Origin: DT-111 sp965263225
GTDB taxonomy: Bacteria; Bacteroidota; Bacteroidia; Chitinophagales; Saprospiraceae
Assembly: GCA_965263225.1 (NCBI GenBank)
Contig: CBDHHG010000028.1
Span: forward strand, 336,604 to 400,603
DNA: 64,000 nt
Reading direction: 5' to 3'
Each line of letters begins with the position of its first letter. Position 1 is the stretch's first letter. The notes beneath the pieces are model-generated. The model was given only the letters and a program-made list of their open reading frames with translations. It ran no database searches and was not told where the DNA came from. This document shows, one piece after another, positions 36,602-45,584 of this stretch. The position numbers and the translations under genes were made by a program.

Positions 36602-37939
36602 ATGTCCCATACGTTTAACTGGCTAGCAATCACTGTTGCAAGTTGCATATTCATCCCGCTGCAAGCTCAAAAAGTTTTGAGTCTTGAAGCCGCGATTGCC
36701 TCAGCGCTACAAAATAACCATGAAATAGAAATCCGTCGATATGATACCCAGATCAGTGCTATGCAAGTAGACCCAGCCATCGTGGGTAAACGTCCTACGA
36801 TTGAGTTAAATGCGAGTTACGAGTTGGGTTGGAGCGATGCAAATATTGAGACCCTATCCTTAGGGCCCGGTGGTGAAGGCAATAATGTTATTGAACTGGA
36901 TGGAATATCGAATGAAATCGTCGTAGGACCGTCCATTAATTTTGTCGTGCTAGATGGAAAGGCGGCTAAATATCGATTGGCTCAATTGTCTACTTTATCT
37001 GATATCTCACAACTTCAACTCCAACGTACCATTGAGCAAACCATTGCAAATGTGAGCTTTGCTTATGTACAGATGGCTCAGCAGCAGTCTTTGCTAGATA
37101 TTACTCGTGAAACTATAGCGCTTACTCAGTATCGGCTCGATCGGTTGAAACAAGATGCAAAATATGGTACCAGCAGCAACCTTCAGGCATTGCAGGTAGA
37201 GGTAGATTTAAAGACGGATAGTGCTGCCCTGAATCAACAATTATTGTCTTATGCTAATGCTCGACGAAACTTGAACCAACTGCTTGGGCAGGCGTTAAAT
37301 ACGGAATTTCTGGTGGAAGAAGATGTACAAGTCAATACACAATTGAGACTCCCAGAATTGGAGGGAAATCTCAAAGAACGCAATCGGTTACTGAAACTCG
37401 GGGACCACGAGATGAGAATGGCAGCACTTGATGTACAATTGAATCGTTCGGCCTTCCGGCCCAAGCTGCAAGCTTATGCCAATTTGAATTATGTCTATCT
37501 ACAAGATGAAGCCAACTTTCTCCAATCGAACCGGGTTATTGGTCCTAATCTCGGTGTGAGGTTTAGCTGGCCACTTTACGACGGAGGAGCTCGGAGAATA
37601 AAGCTGGAATCTTCTACCTTGAGTCAGAAGCAACGCGCCTTGGAAAGGCAGGATGTTGAGGAAGATATGCTCACCGAACTCTATAACACCTTTGCCACCT
37701 ATCAAAATACTTTGGAACAGTGGCGCATTGAAAAAAGTAACCTTCCGGTTTTCCAGGAAAACCTAAGCAATATCCAGAATCGATTCAAAATGGGGTTGGT
37801 AACCAACACGGACGTGCGTTCGGCTCAACTCAATTTGAATGCTGCCCATAACCGAATCAACAGTTATCAGTACAGCTTGAAGCAGACAGAAATTTCTCTT
37901 GCCTTATTGACTGGGGCATTGGTGGAAACTCAACAATAA
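36602..37939 (+). CDS. TolC-family outer-membrane channel
   Basis: A 445-residue protein with signal peptide (LAITVASCIFIPLQAQ) and the two TolC repeats (LEAAIASALQNNHEIEIRRY near the start; the second half repeats the hairpin with YNTFATYQNTLEQWRIEKSN). NLQALQVEVDLKTDSAALNQ and NTDVRSAQLNLNAAHNR are the matching inner helices. It lies 28 bp after the pump gene and completes the tripartite system. Confidence 0.9.
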   Translation: MSHTFNWLAITVASCIFIPLQAQKVLSLEAAIASALQNNHEIEIRRYDTQISAMQVDPAIVGKRPTIELNASYELGWSDANIETLSLGPGGEGNNVIELDGISNEIVVGPSINFVVLDGKAAKYRLAQLSTLSDISQLQLQRTIEQTIANVSFAYVQMAQQQSLLDITRETIALTQYRLDRLKQDAKYGTSSNLQALQVEVDLKTDSAALNQQLLSYANARRNLNQLLGQALNTEFLVEEDVQVNTQLRLPELEGNLKERNRLLKLGDHEMRMAALDVQLNRSAFRPKLQAYANLNYVYLQDEANFLQSNRVIGPNLGVRFSWPLYDGGARRIKLESSTLSQKQRALERQDVEEDMLTELYNTFATYQNTLEQWRIEKSNLPVFQENLSNIQNRFKMGLVTNTDVRSAQLNLNAAHNRINSYQYSLKQTEISLALLTGALVETQQ

Positions 37940-37971
37940 TTATCTCAACTAAAGCTTAAAAAATCAATGAC

Positions 37972-38400
37972 ATGAAGAAATTAGCATTATTAGGAGCAAT
38001 GCTTTGCTTTCATTTAGCTGGGGTCGCTCAGGAGAAGGGAGATTTAACCATTGTTATTAAAGACAAGAAAAAAAGAACCCAAGGAACTGCGAATGTGATG
38101 TTGTTTAAGACTGCCGATGGTTTTCCGGTTGATCCGCAGAAAGCGACCTATCGAGGTCAGATCAGAAACATTACGGAAACGTCTTTTCACACTTTTAAAA
38201 ATATCCCGTACGGTAAGTATGCAGTTGCTGTGTTTCTTGATGAAAACAAGAATGGAAAAGTAGATCGAAACCTAATTGGAATGCCTAAAGAACCTGTCGG
38301 AGCTGCCAATATGACTAAAATGGGTAAACCTCGTTTCTCGAAATGTCAGATCGAGCTTAAGGAGGCAGAGCAGGAGTTTACCATAAAATATATGAATTAA
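37972..38400 (+). CDS. DUF2141 secreted protein
   Basis: A 142-residue protein with signal peptide (LALLGAMLCFHLAGVAQ). The body matches DUF2141: YGKYAVAVFLDENKNGKVDRN and the following NLIGMPKEPVG. The DENKNGKVD stretch looks like a Ca-binding loop. The family has no known biochemical role. It ends the efflux operon, 33 bp after the TolC gene, which is its only functional clue. Confidence 0.85.
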   Translation: MKKLALLGAMLCFHLAGVAQEKGDLTIVIKDKKKRTQGTANVMLFKTADGFPVDPQKATYRGQIRNITETSFHTFKNIPYGKYAVAVFLDENKNGKVDRNLIGMPKEPVGAANMTKMGKPRFSKCQIELKEAEQEFTIKYMN

Positions 38401-38410
38401 TTGAAGGGAG

Positions 38411-38519
38411 TGGCCAATATCTCGTACTGCGACAGACCCAGAGGTATTGGCCAACGAGTAAGCATATTCTTATCTAAAACACTCTTCTACCACCACCTTA
38501 GCTAAAACTTCGGTAGAAG
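38411..38519 (+). terminator. Two hairpins at the end of the efflux operon
   Basis: TGGCCAATA/TATTGGCCA (38411-38419 and 38445-38453) and CTTCTACC/GGTAGAAG (38484-38491 and 38512-38519) are perfect stems after the DUF2141 stop. Neither has a clean T-run. They open a 756-bp stretch (38401-39156) in which I see no gene, only these hairpins and the regulatory-looking sites near 39021-39133. Confidence 0.4.
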
Positions 38520-39020
38520 AATATAGGGGCATTTAAACATAAAAGTCCCCGTAAGCTTTCAGCAGCCAACTGGAGGCTTTCAGCTCCAATACAAATCTCT
38601 GCTGTGTAGCCTTCCACCTTGAAAAGGACCTGATGGTCCAAAGGCTTTAGGGTGCTTTACATGGTACAAATACAGGTTTATTTACGAATCATGTTTAGGT
38701 CGAACAGGGTTAGAAAGGGATGAGTTTTCCCGCAACCATCTACCTATTCATTATTCTCCTTGCCCATACGGCACACCTGAGCCTATGGTAGTAGTTTTTT
38801 GGGGTGATACTGAGAACCTGTCTGTCACATCTTTATTCTTTTGTTCAATAAGTGTTACAGCTAAGCAGCAAAATTATTTACTCAATACCGATAAAATGAA
38901 GAGAGACTACAGGGAGCTGCTTTTTCTTTTTGGGAAGGGGGATTTCTGAGGGAGAGGTTTTAATTATTTGATTTATAGTTGGTTAAGAGAGGTGTGTCAA
39001 ATGGAGGGATCCATGATAAT

Positions 39021-39044
39021 TGACTCAAATCATGATCTGAGTCA
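39021..39044. promoter_or_regulatory. Inverted repeat TGACTCA...TGAGTCA
   Basis: Perfect 7-bp arms separated by 10 bp (39021-39027 and 39038-39044), about 115 bp upstream of the head-GIN gene. A regulator site is likely; the regulator is unknown. Confidence 0.45.
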
Positions 39045-39123
39045 TTCCCCAAAGGATTGAGGCGCAATGATGGTACGGCCCCTGCATCTTTGTTTTGTCA
39101 ACCGGATGACACGATCTATTTAG

Positions 39124-39133
39124 ATCAAATGAT
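39124..39133 (+). promoter_or_regulatory. ATCA-AA-TGAT site resembling the TetR operator
   Basis: Matches the core of the TetR-type palindrome at 32146 and lies 24 bp before the head-GIN start. It may extend the TetR regulon here, or be a chance match in AT-rich DNA. Confidence 0.3.
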
Positions 39134-39156
39134 TCATACCATTAAAACTAAAACTG

Positions 39157-40062
39157 ATGAAATATTTCTTAAGCTTAGTACTGACACTAACCGTTATCAT
39201 GGCTACTGCTCAAGTTAAGGGCAATAGGAAAATGGTAACTAAAGAATTCTCTATTCAAGAGATCAGCCATATTCAAATCCATCTTTATGCTAAGGTCGAG
39301 ATTGACTGTGCAGCTGAAGAATCACTCACTATTACGGCTGACGAAAACCTAATGAACCTCATCGGGGTTTCTGCTGATCATGGTCGTCTGGTTCTGGATC
39401 AAGTAGAATGGATAAAGCCGAGTCAAGACATTCAAATTAGAATTGGCGCGCCGAATCTGGAGCAAATCCAACAATCTACTCACGAAAGCGTATTGGTCAA
39501 GAATGTTAATACCTCCAGCTTCCGGGCTATGGCTTTGGTGGGTGAAATTGTAGTACAAGGTGAGGCAAAGGAGTTAAGAGCAAGTGGTGAAGTAGGTATT
39601 GTTAATGCTGAGCATTTTAAGGCAGAGCGTGTAAATGTCAACCTCTGGAGCTGGGGTACGATTAAGTTGAATAATCCGAAACTTATTGAAGGTAAGGTAA
39701 AGGATGGCGGAACTGTATTGTACAAAGGAAGTAATACAAAAGTAGATGTACGAAAGTCAAATGATGGCAAAGTAGTGAATCCTACTCAGCAATTGGCGAT
39801 GCAAAACCCTAGCGCAGAATTTATCGATATCAAGATCAAAAATAATTCCCCCAATCGCATTCAGGCCTATGTGGTAGGTCCTAAACCGGATGGCCGCAAA
39901 TTTAGCTATGGCTTCCCTATTAATGCCGGTCAAGTGAAGAAAGAAAAGTGGTCTGTGGGAACAAAAGTATACCGGGTCTCTAAGGTAGGAACGAAAAAGA
40001 AACTGATAGAAATTACAAAAGAAGACGAAGGGCAAATCGTGCCTTTATATGGCGAGAAATAG
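39157..40062 (+). CDS. Head-GIN (DUF2807) domain secreted protein
   Basis: A 301-residue protein with a signal peptide (FLSLVLTLTVIMATAQ). Residues 30-200 are the beta-helical DUF2807/head-GIN domain (ISHIQIHLYAKVEIDCAAEE, then repeated short strands such as VLVKNVNTSS and LRASGEVGIV). The last 90 residues are a separate small domain with no family I know. Head-GIN proteins are common Bacteroidota envelope proteins without a proven function. It is followed after 63 bp by a DoxX fusion gene on the same strand. Confidence 0.8.
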   Translation: MKYFLSLVLTLTVIMATAQVKGNRKMVTKEFSIQEISHIQIHLYAKVEIDCAAEESLTITADENLMNLIGVSADHGRLVLDQVEWIKPSQDIQIRIGAPNLEQIQQSTHESVLVKNVNTSSFRAMALVGEIVVQGEAKELRASGEVGIVNAEHFKAERVNVNLWSWGTIKLNNPKLIEGKVKDGGTVLYKGSNTKVDVRKSNDGKVVNPTQQLAMQNPSAEFIDIKIKNNSPNRIQAYVVGPKPDGRKFSYGFPINAGQVKKEKWSVGTKVYRVSKVGTKKKLIEITKEDEGQIVPLYGEK

Positions 40063-40125
40063 ACTTTAGCTATTGCTTGTGTATGATCACCCGACTGTTT
40101 TTCTACCAAAAAAATCAAACTCACC

Positions 40126-41049
40126 ATGTCAAATAATTCCCAATCCATTAAACATCTCCTTTTTGGACAAGAAACATTCACGTCCAATGCTATTCATATC
40201 CCCCTTTTGTTGATTCGTATCTACTTTGGCTTCATTATTATGAAAGCGGGTCTAGATAAACTACCGCTACCAGATTGGATGACAGAACAAGTGGTATCGA
40301 TGGGCTTTCCCTTTCCGGTGTTCTTTGCCTGGATTGCTTCCTTTGGAGAGTTTGCCTTTGGAGCCCTGCTTTGCCTAGGGCTCATGACAAGATTCTCCGG
40401 TGTGATGCTGGCCATTATTATGGGCGTAGCAAGTTTTGGATTTCAAAAGGTACTTCCCATTTGGGATATGCATATTGCCCAGATGTTCTTTTGGGTGTTC
40501 GTGCTCTATGCCTTTGTTGGTGGTGGAAAGTACTCCTTGGACCATATGATTCTCCATCAAGGAACGACTAAAGGCCGAATTAAATGGTCTGCACTGGTTT
40601 TACCAGTGAGTGTCCTGTTGTTAGGTGTTGGATTTTATCGCGAGTTTACGCCTGCGCCCCAAATGGAGGAAACCGAGACGATAGAAATCTCCTCCATAAA
40701 CGTACCTGGCTCGTTCAATAGCTGGGACCCAACTGCCAATCAAATGCAACTGGTAGATGATAAGACCTATGTGCTAGAATTACAATTTGATCAGTCTAGT
40801 CTCATCGAATTCAAATTTACTGCCAATGAAAGTTGGGAGATCAATTTAGGGGAGAAGGATCAGCCAACAAAAGGTTTTCCCATCTCAGGTACGGCGGAGA
40901 GGGATGGCGGCAATGATACCGAAAATATCAAGGCCTATATTCCCGCTCCAGGAGCCTACCGGATCGAACTAGATTCAGAAACGTATGCTTATCGGGTAAG
41001 GGCTGCCTCCCCGTCCACTGAAGAAGATACACTTCTGACAAAGTACTAA
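40126..41049 (+). CDS. DoxX membrane domain fused to a carbohydrate-binding-like domain
   Basis: A 307-residue protein. Residues 25-145 are DoxX: four hydrophobic helices with LLIRIYFGFIIMKAGLDKL and GALLCLGLMTRFSGVMLAII. A fifth helix (about 152-172) follows. Residues 185-295 are a beta-sandwich of the CBM48/SusE type, with INVPGSFNSWDP (192-202) and a matching closing strand region ENIKAYIPAPGAYRIELDSE. DoxX proteins are usually single-domain and linked to redox balance. The extra periplasmic sugar-binding-like domain is unusual. It follows the head-GIN gene and ends before a convergent terminator. Confidence 0.8.
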   Translation: MSNNSQSIKHLLFGQETFTSNAIHIPLLLIRIYFGFIIMKAGLDKLPLPDWMTEQVVSMGFPFPVFFAWIASFGEFAFGALLCLGLMTRFSGVMLAIIMGVASFGFQKVLPIWDMHIAQMFFWVFVLYAFVGGGKYSLDHMILHQGTTKGRIKWSALVLPVSVLLLGVGFYREFTPAPQMEETETIEISSINVPGSFNSWDPTANQMQLVDDKTYVLELQFDQSSLIEFKFTANESWEINLGEKDQPTKGFPISGTAERDGGNDTENIKAYIPAPGAYRIELDSETYAYRVRAASPSTEEDTLLTKY

Positions 41050-41066
41050 TCTATATTTTGTCAGAA

Positions 41067-41101
41067 AGAGATCACTGAGCCGATGGGTCTCGGTGATCTC
41101 T
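41067..41101. terminator. Bidirectional terminator
   Basis: AGAGATCACTGAGCC pairs with GGGTCTCGGTGATCTCT (one mismatch and a small bulge) between the convergent DoxX and aldo/keto reductase genes. Confidence 0.75.
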
Positions 41102-41117
41102 ACTTGTAAAAAAGATC

Positions 41118-42167
41118 CTAGATTGTGCGATCATTCTCCATACTTTCAAATAGGTCGATATGATTGCCCATTTGATCTCGGAGGTTGAGAGAGGCCTGAT
41201 TGAGTCGATCAAGTAAAGAGGCTTCCAATTCTTTTTTCACTGCTTCACCATTCTTTGCCAATTGTGCTGGGCTACTGGCACCAACGAGATTACAAGTCAG
41301 GTTTGGATTAGCACAGACCCACTTCAAGGCGAGATCTGCCATGGAATAACCAGTCTCGTCGCTAATAGCCCGAAGTTCCTGTAAAACTATGCTGGTTTCC
41401 TCCTCAAATCCCGTTTCCCCAGTGCGGGAGGCCGGTACTTTCCGACTATCAAAATGGCGGGTTCTGCGGCGAAGTAGAGGAATGTCATCGAAGGAAGCCC
41501 AGCGTCCGCTTAGGATACCTTGCATCAATCCCATGTAGCCCATGGTCCCGATACCCTGCTTTACGCAATAGGGAAGTACATCCAGCTCAATTCCTCTACT
41601 GATGATATTATAGGCCAACTGATTGATAGCAATTTTATCCAACTCTGGTAGTTCAGCCATCCGAGGCACCGCAAAGTTGCTGATACCGATATGCCGAATT
41701 TTGCCAGCCTGCTGTAGATCCAGTAAAGTTTGATATACTTCTGCGATGCTAGGCGGATTAGCGATACGTTCTGGATCCTTGGTGAAGGACCTAATTGAGG
41801 CAGTGTGTACTGGCCAATGAACCATATAGAGATCAATGTAGTCGGTCTGCAATCTGCGTAGAGAAGCCTCGCAGTGTTCCACTAGGACATGGGGTTGACA
41901 ATTTGCGGGACTAATTTTTGATCCGATCAGTACTTGATCCCGAGGAATACTGTGCATGATTTTACCAATAGATTCTTCACTGCGTCCACTATTATACAGC
42001 TCCGCTGTGTCTAGGTAATTAATTCCATGTTCAAGCGCTGTTTTTACGATAGCTTCTTCGTCCTTTAGTTCGCGGGGACCCCAATAGTCTCCGCCTCCAA
42101 AAGACCAGCAGCCTAAGCCGAGTATCGGCAAGGAGAGGCCCGTGTTGGGGCATGTACGTCTTTGCAT
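41118..42167 (-). CDS. Aldo/keto reductase
   Basis: A 349-residue NADPH-dependent oxidoreductase fold. The catalytic tetrad is visible: Asp 53 and Tyr 58 in YLDTAELYNSGRSEE, Lys 84 in IGSKIS and His 117 in YMVHWP. The cofactor end has VGASSPAQLAKN. Such enzymes reduce aldehydes and ketones or act on sugars; the substrate cannot be read from sequence. It stands alone on the minus strand between terminators. Confidence 0.92.
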   Translation of the reverse strand: MQRRTCPNTGLSLPILGLGCWSFGGGDYWGPRELKDEEAIVKTALEHGINYLDTAELYNSGRSEESIGKIMHSIPRDQVLIGSKISPANCQPHVLVEHCEASLRRLQTDYIDLYMVHWPVHTASIRSFTKDPERIANPPSIAEVYQTLLDLQQAGKIRHIGISNFAVPRMAELPELDKIAINQLAYNIISRGIELDVLPYCVKQGIGTMGYMGLMQGILSGRWASFDDIPLLRRRTRHFDSRKVPASRTGETGFEEETSIVLQELRAISDETGYSMADLALKWVCANPNLTCNLVGASSPAQLAKNGEAVKKELEASLLDRLNQASLNLRDQMGNHIDLFESMENDRTI

Positions 42168-42263
42168 GTGGGTATGGTTTTCGTTTTGTGCAGTTTCAAT
42201 ATCGGAACTTCTCAGGACTATTGGGAGGGAAGCAGTAGATTATTTGGAAAGATAGAAGAAATG

Positions 42264-42301
42264 AAAAAGGGAAGATACTCGTGAAGAGTACCTTCCCTTT
42301 T
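42264..42301 (-). terminator. Intrinsic terminator on the minus strand
   Basis: GGGAAGATACTC (42269-42280) pairs with GAGTACCTTCCC (42286-42297); on the minus strand the stem is followed by TTTTT (42268-42264). It ends whatever is transcribed from the region 42300-42806. Confidence 0.75.
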
Positions 42302-42354
42302 GGTCGGGGCTTTACTTACGACTCGCCGAGGCGTGTCGCAAGCAATTTGACCCC

Positions 42355-42806
42355 TTACAGGTTGTACGTCTGAATGGGTTGAGTAGCGTACCTGACCCAC
42401 TCGTTTCCTGCGCTGATAGCTTCCATTCGGAAAGTTGGGCTGAGCCATTCTCTCCTGCTGTTATCTGATCATTGCATGTCCCCAGCTTTTAGGCTCCGAA
42501 GGAGCCCAATCCGACGCACCTAAGCCTTGTTTCCCATCCTCCAACAGTTGAGGGCCCTCACTTGCTAAAGGCATATTTGCCATTCCTCTAATCTCCTGGA
42601 CGAAATCCATTTGATCGGAGTCCTGTTTGGGTAAACTTGGCCGCTTTCTCTCAGCTAGATAGTATGATGACTCAACTTGATTCCTATTGATGATGAGTGA
42701 TGCAACAGTCTTTCAAATCTTTGTCTACTATCATCAGAAAAGACTTCTCTTCTCTGGGCTTTGATTGGCACCTTTTGATTACCTGTGTGATACAATCGGT
42801 GCGCAT
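42355..42806 (-). pseudogene. Decayed gene or small-ORF relay of unknown family
   Basis: Within the 876-bp gap 42168-43043, minus-strand reading gives three coding-looking frames that follow one another. ATG 42806 to 42684 gives 40 residues (MRTDCITQVIKRCQSKPREE...). A second frame open from 42712 to 42461 (ending PSEPKSWGHAMIR) has no usable start before ATG 42610. A third ends at 42355 with EWVRYATQPIQTYNL. Joined by two frameshifts they would make one protein of about 150 residues, followed at about 50 bp by the terminator at 42264-42301. The AT-rich DNA upstream (42820-43020) could be its promoter. I recognise no family. It may be a pseudogene, small proteins, or a structured RNA: a GGCTCCTTCGGAGCC hairpin lies at about 42490. 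Confidence 0.4.
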
Positions 42807-43043
42807 TACAAAGGTGAGGTAAAATTTGATTGAACGCAAATTTGCAATATTTTAACTGGATTTAGTTGTAAATATTAAAATGTTGTTTTAAAATATGCTG
42901 TTATTGTAAAATATGTAAAAAAGAGTCGGTCAGATGATCTAAGCATATCTGGAAGCCAGAATATGTGGAAAATGCTGTTAGTTTATGTGGAAAAGATGTG
43001 GATAAAAAATAGATATTTTTTTCATTAGGATTCACAATCCGTC

Positions 43044-44054
43044 CTAATCTTGGAGCAGATTAGTCATAGCGTACTGAAGCGCCTCCTTTGAAGGTACTTC
43101 AATATCAGGCAAAACGCCCACTTTATCTATCCGATTACCTTCGGCAGTGATGTAGTCTGCTACGGGTAAAAATAGTCTAAGGCGCTCATTAACCGGGAAA
43201 TAGTTGCCAGTTAGCATGGCACCGGCCGTTCTTTCTCCGACAATGGTTCCCTTTTTAATTTTCTTTAGGTGGTGGACCAATGCTTCACAGGTACTACCAG
43301 TGTTGTTATTGGTGAGCACTACAACTGCTCCACTGAACACTTCTTCCTGGTGTGGAGGTAGCACCATTCTGAAGCCTTTCTCTTGGTTTAAGAGCTTATA
43401 AAAACCTTGTGCACTCATATCTTGTAGATACTTTAAGTCGTTGATTTGAGCAAAATTTGGGTGCTTGTCGTGTTCTTGATACCATTGACGGGAGAGATAA
43501 ACTCCCGCATCTATGGCCTCTGCGGTTAGGAATCGGCCTAATACAACGGCAGCATCAAGCGTCCCTCCGGTATTGTTTCTCAGGTCGATTATGAGTTTTT
43601 TGTATCCTTCGCTTCTAATTTGTTGCACCAGCTTTGCCATGGCTGGAGCATCGGATACGAAAGAGCGGATGATAAGCTGGACGGTTTGCTCATTCAGTTC
43701 CTTTAATTCAAAAGCTGGCAGATTTTGACCTTCTCCTTTGCGGCTAGTTTGGTTGAGGTAGAAGTGGGTGAAAGGCAGCGCTCGTGCCGCTTGATTAAAC
43801 TGTTGCACAAAGGCGTCTTCATTGTTCAGAGCTAAGGATGCTGTCTTCATCTTTTTAACAAAACTTTCCCAAGTAGGATGATCCAGCCAGTATGGGTTAC
43901 AAATATTCTCTTCTGTTAGTTTAACAATCTTCTCGATTGTAGGGACTTGAAGATTTGGCTTGGAGTCTCCCCCAGTGGTAAGGGGTTGAGTGGATTGGCA
44001 GCCCATTAGAAGAAAAGAAAAACCTAAAATGGAAATCACAATTAATCTTTGCAT
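43044..44054 (-). CDS. S41-family (C-terminal-processing-like) peptidase, lipoprotein
   Basis: A 336-residue lipoprotein from ATG 44054 (lipobox LLMGC); a GTG 27 bp upstream is less likely. The S41 core is seen in YKKLIIDLRNNTGGTLDAAV, the Ser in NNTGSTCEALVHHL, and KGTIVGERTAGAM. No PDZ domain is evident and the protein is shorter than CtpA. It probably cleaves peptides at the outer membrane. It stands alone, with a LytTR regulator gene upstream on the same strand. Confidence 0.85.
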   Translation of the reverse strand: MQRLIVISILGFSFLLMGCQSTQPLTTGGDSKPNLQVPTIEKIVKLTEENICNPYWLDHPTWESFVKKMKTASLALNNEDAFVQQFNQAARALPFTHFYLNQTSRKGEGQNLPAFELKELNEQTVQLIIRSFVSDAPAMAKLVQQIRSEGYKKLIIDLRNNTGGTLDAAVVLGRFLTAEAIDAGVYLSRQWYQEHDKHPNFAQINDLKYLQDMSAQGFYKLLNQEKGFRMVLPPHQEEVFSGAVVVLTNNNTGSTCEALVHHLKKIKKGTIVGERTAGAMLTGNYFPVNERLRLFLPVADYITAEGNRIDKVGVLPDIEVPSKEALQYAMTNLLQD

Positions 44055-44162
44055 TTGAATTTTTTTATGCAAAGGAATCACAGATCTTTCTAGCTGTCAA
44101 TCCTGCTTTGATGAAGCTGAAGGTTCAGGGCCGAATTTGAAAACTTTGGGATCGAACTGAAT

Positions 44163-44990
44163 TTATTGGGCCGAATTTGAAAGTTGTTTTTTTAAGGCTT
44201 CGTAGTACTTGGGTGAGACGGGAAGAGAAACTTGCTCCGTATTCAACACAACAAATCGTTTTCTTGCGTTTCCAGTGATGTTGCCTGCGTGTATCGGATT
44301 GATCAGATAGGAGCGGTGAATCTGTTGTGCTCCGGGAATCTGCTGCTGGAGTTGGGCAAGCGTTAATCGAAAGATTTGTTTTTGGGGTACGGTACTTTCA
44401 TCCCAATAATGTATTTCCATGTAGTTCTGCTGTGCCTTGGCGTAGAGAAAATTGTTGGCTATCAACTGTAGTTCCTCTCCTTTATTCTGGCCCTTAATGA
44501 GCAGGAGATTTTCTGATGTAGGAGTGGCTTGAGCGGGAGGAGCCTTTAATTTTTGTCGAACTACTGCCCAAATGGGGGCCAGGAAAATAAAGAATGGCAG
44601 ACCGAATCCCTGGATAAATAACCACCAACTTCGCAAGCTTGGCATACCACCGCTGATAGCCAAAACATTATATATGTGGGAGGCGGTCATCATCAATAGG
44701 CCACCCAATAGTATGACTAGAGCTTCATTCCAAATCTGCCATTTTTGCCCTTGTCTTAGGAATAACCAATTTTCTACAGCAACCAAGAGTAGAATACAAA
44801 ACATGATGCAGGGCGCATATCCCAAGAGCTCAAGGTTTTTGTAGGGCGATTGATATTGGTAAGTGTCAAAAGGTTGCAAAAGGATCATCAAGAGAGACAA
44901 AACAAGCCCCAGGCTCAATCCTGTAAAGGCCGCTCTTTTCCAACTAGGTACAAAATCCAACTCTGTCCTCAGCCAGCTAGTGACATTCAT
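44163..44990 (-). CDS. Membrane-bound LytTR regulator
   Basis: A 275-residue protein with four hydrophobic helices in residues 18-145 (AAFTGLSLGLVLSLLMILLQ, then CIMFCILLLVAVENW) and a C-terminal LytTR DNA-binding domain (about 170-270, NNFLYAKAQQNYMEIHYW then RSYLINPIHAGNI). There is no receiver domain, so activity is probably set by a membrane signal. It is encoded 108 bp upstream of the S41 peptidase and may control it. Confidence 0.88.
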   Translation of the reverse strand: MNVTSWLRTELDFVPSWKRAAFTGLSLGLVLSLLMILLQPFDTYQYQSPYKNLELLGYAPCIMFCILLLVAVENWLFLRQGQKWQIWNEALVILLGGLLMMTASHIYNVLAISGGMPSLRSWWLFIQGFGLPFFIFLAPIWAVVRQKLKAPPAQATPTSENLLLIKGQNKGEELQLIANNFLYAKAQQNYMEIHYWDESTVPQKQIFRLTLAQLQQQIPGAQQIHRSYLINPIHAGNITGNARKRFVVLNTEQVSLPVSPKYYEALKKQLSNSAQ

Positions 44991-45153
44991 GTAATTCTTC
45001 TCCTTCGGTCAACAATGAGTGCAAAAATAGGGAATCTAAGCCAAGAGAATATCCGCTAAAATGAAGACTTTGTAAGTACCGTGCAATAAAAAAAGGGACG
45101 CCGATGTACCCGATCAGCGCCCCCTGCTCACTCAACAAATAAAAACTTGGTTT

Positions 45154-45566
45154 TTAGATGGTTAATTGGAAGCTAATAAAAAGTACCATTTAAGCTACGA
45201 TAGCTTTTTAAGCCGGCTTTACAGCACGGCATCTTGTTGATAAGGCACAAGATCGCCCCAACCCAACACTTCCATATCCAAAATGACAGGCTCTCCTGCC
45301 ATGCGATTTGTATCCTTTGCCGTCACATCTCTTTCGATGGTGTTTTGCTGGGGAATTACTAGATCGTGGAAGTACTCCATGAAGTTGTTAGAGATCTCTG
45401 CCATACCTCCTGAGAAAGTAGGTGACTCAGCCAGTTTAGAAACACTTGCAAATGCTGTTCTATCATTTGTCTGTACATCAAGGGTAGGCTGAATTTGTAA
45501 TACCTTGTTGGTGAAGAGATATAGAAATAGGGCGATGAGAGACAAGGTGATTGATCTAGTTTGCAT
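45154..45566 (-). pseudogene. Decayed tandem copy of the TonB C-terminal-domain gene
   Basis: The intact frame covers only 115 residues (45219-45566), ending YQQDAVL. Its first 90 residues match the neighbouring intact gene (QTRSITLSLIALFLYLF and FSGGMAEISNNFMEYFHDL against FPGGSTELSNYFLQNLHYP). The rest has drifted: VRVEFVVGTNG is replaced by VTAKDTNRMAG, and the frame is lost. DNA similarity continues past the stop, where TGCCGTGCTGTAAAGCCGGC corresponds to the MPRWKAG codons and AGCTTCCAATTAACC to the C-terminus. This makes it a broken duplicate rather than a short functional protein. Confidence 0.7.
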
Positions 45567-45584
45567 GGTTCTGAATTTTGTTTT

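Noticed and set aside
42218..42448. A 76-codon minus-strand frame in the 42.2-42.4 kb gap as a separate gene
   Set aside because: It runs through the intrinsic terminator at 42264-42301, so its end cannot be a normal gene end. The sense of the other frames here fits a decayed gene better.
42300..42720. The gap as tmRNA or RNase P RNA
   Set aside because: It lacks the conserved ends of tmRNA and the P4 core of RNase P RNA; only a UUCG hairpin and a terminator are present.
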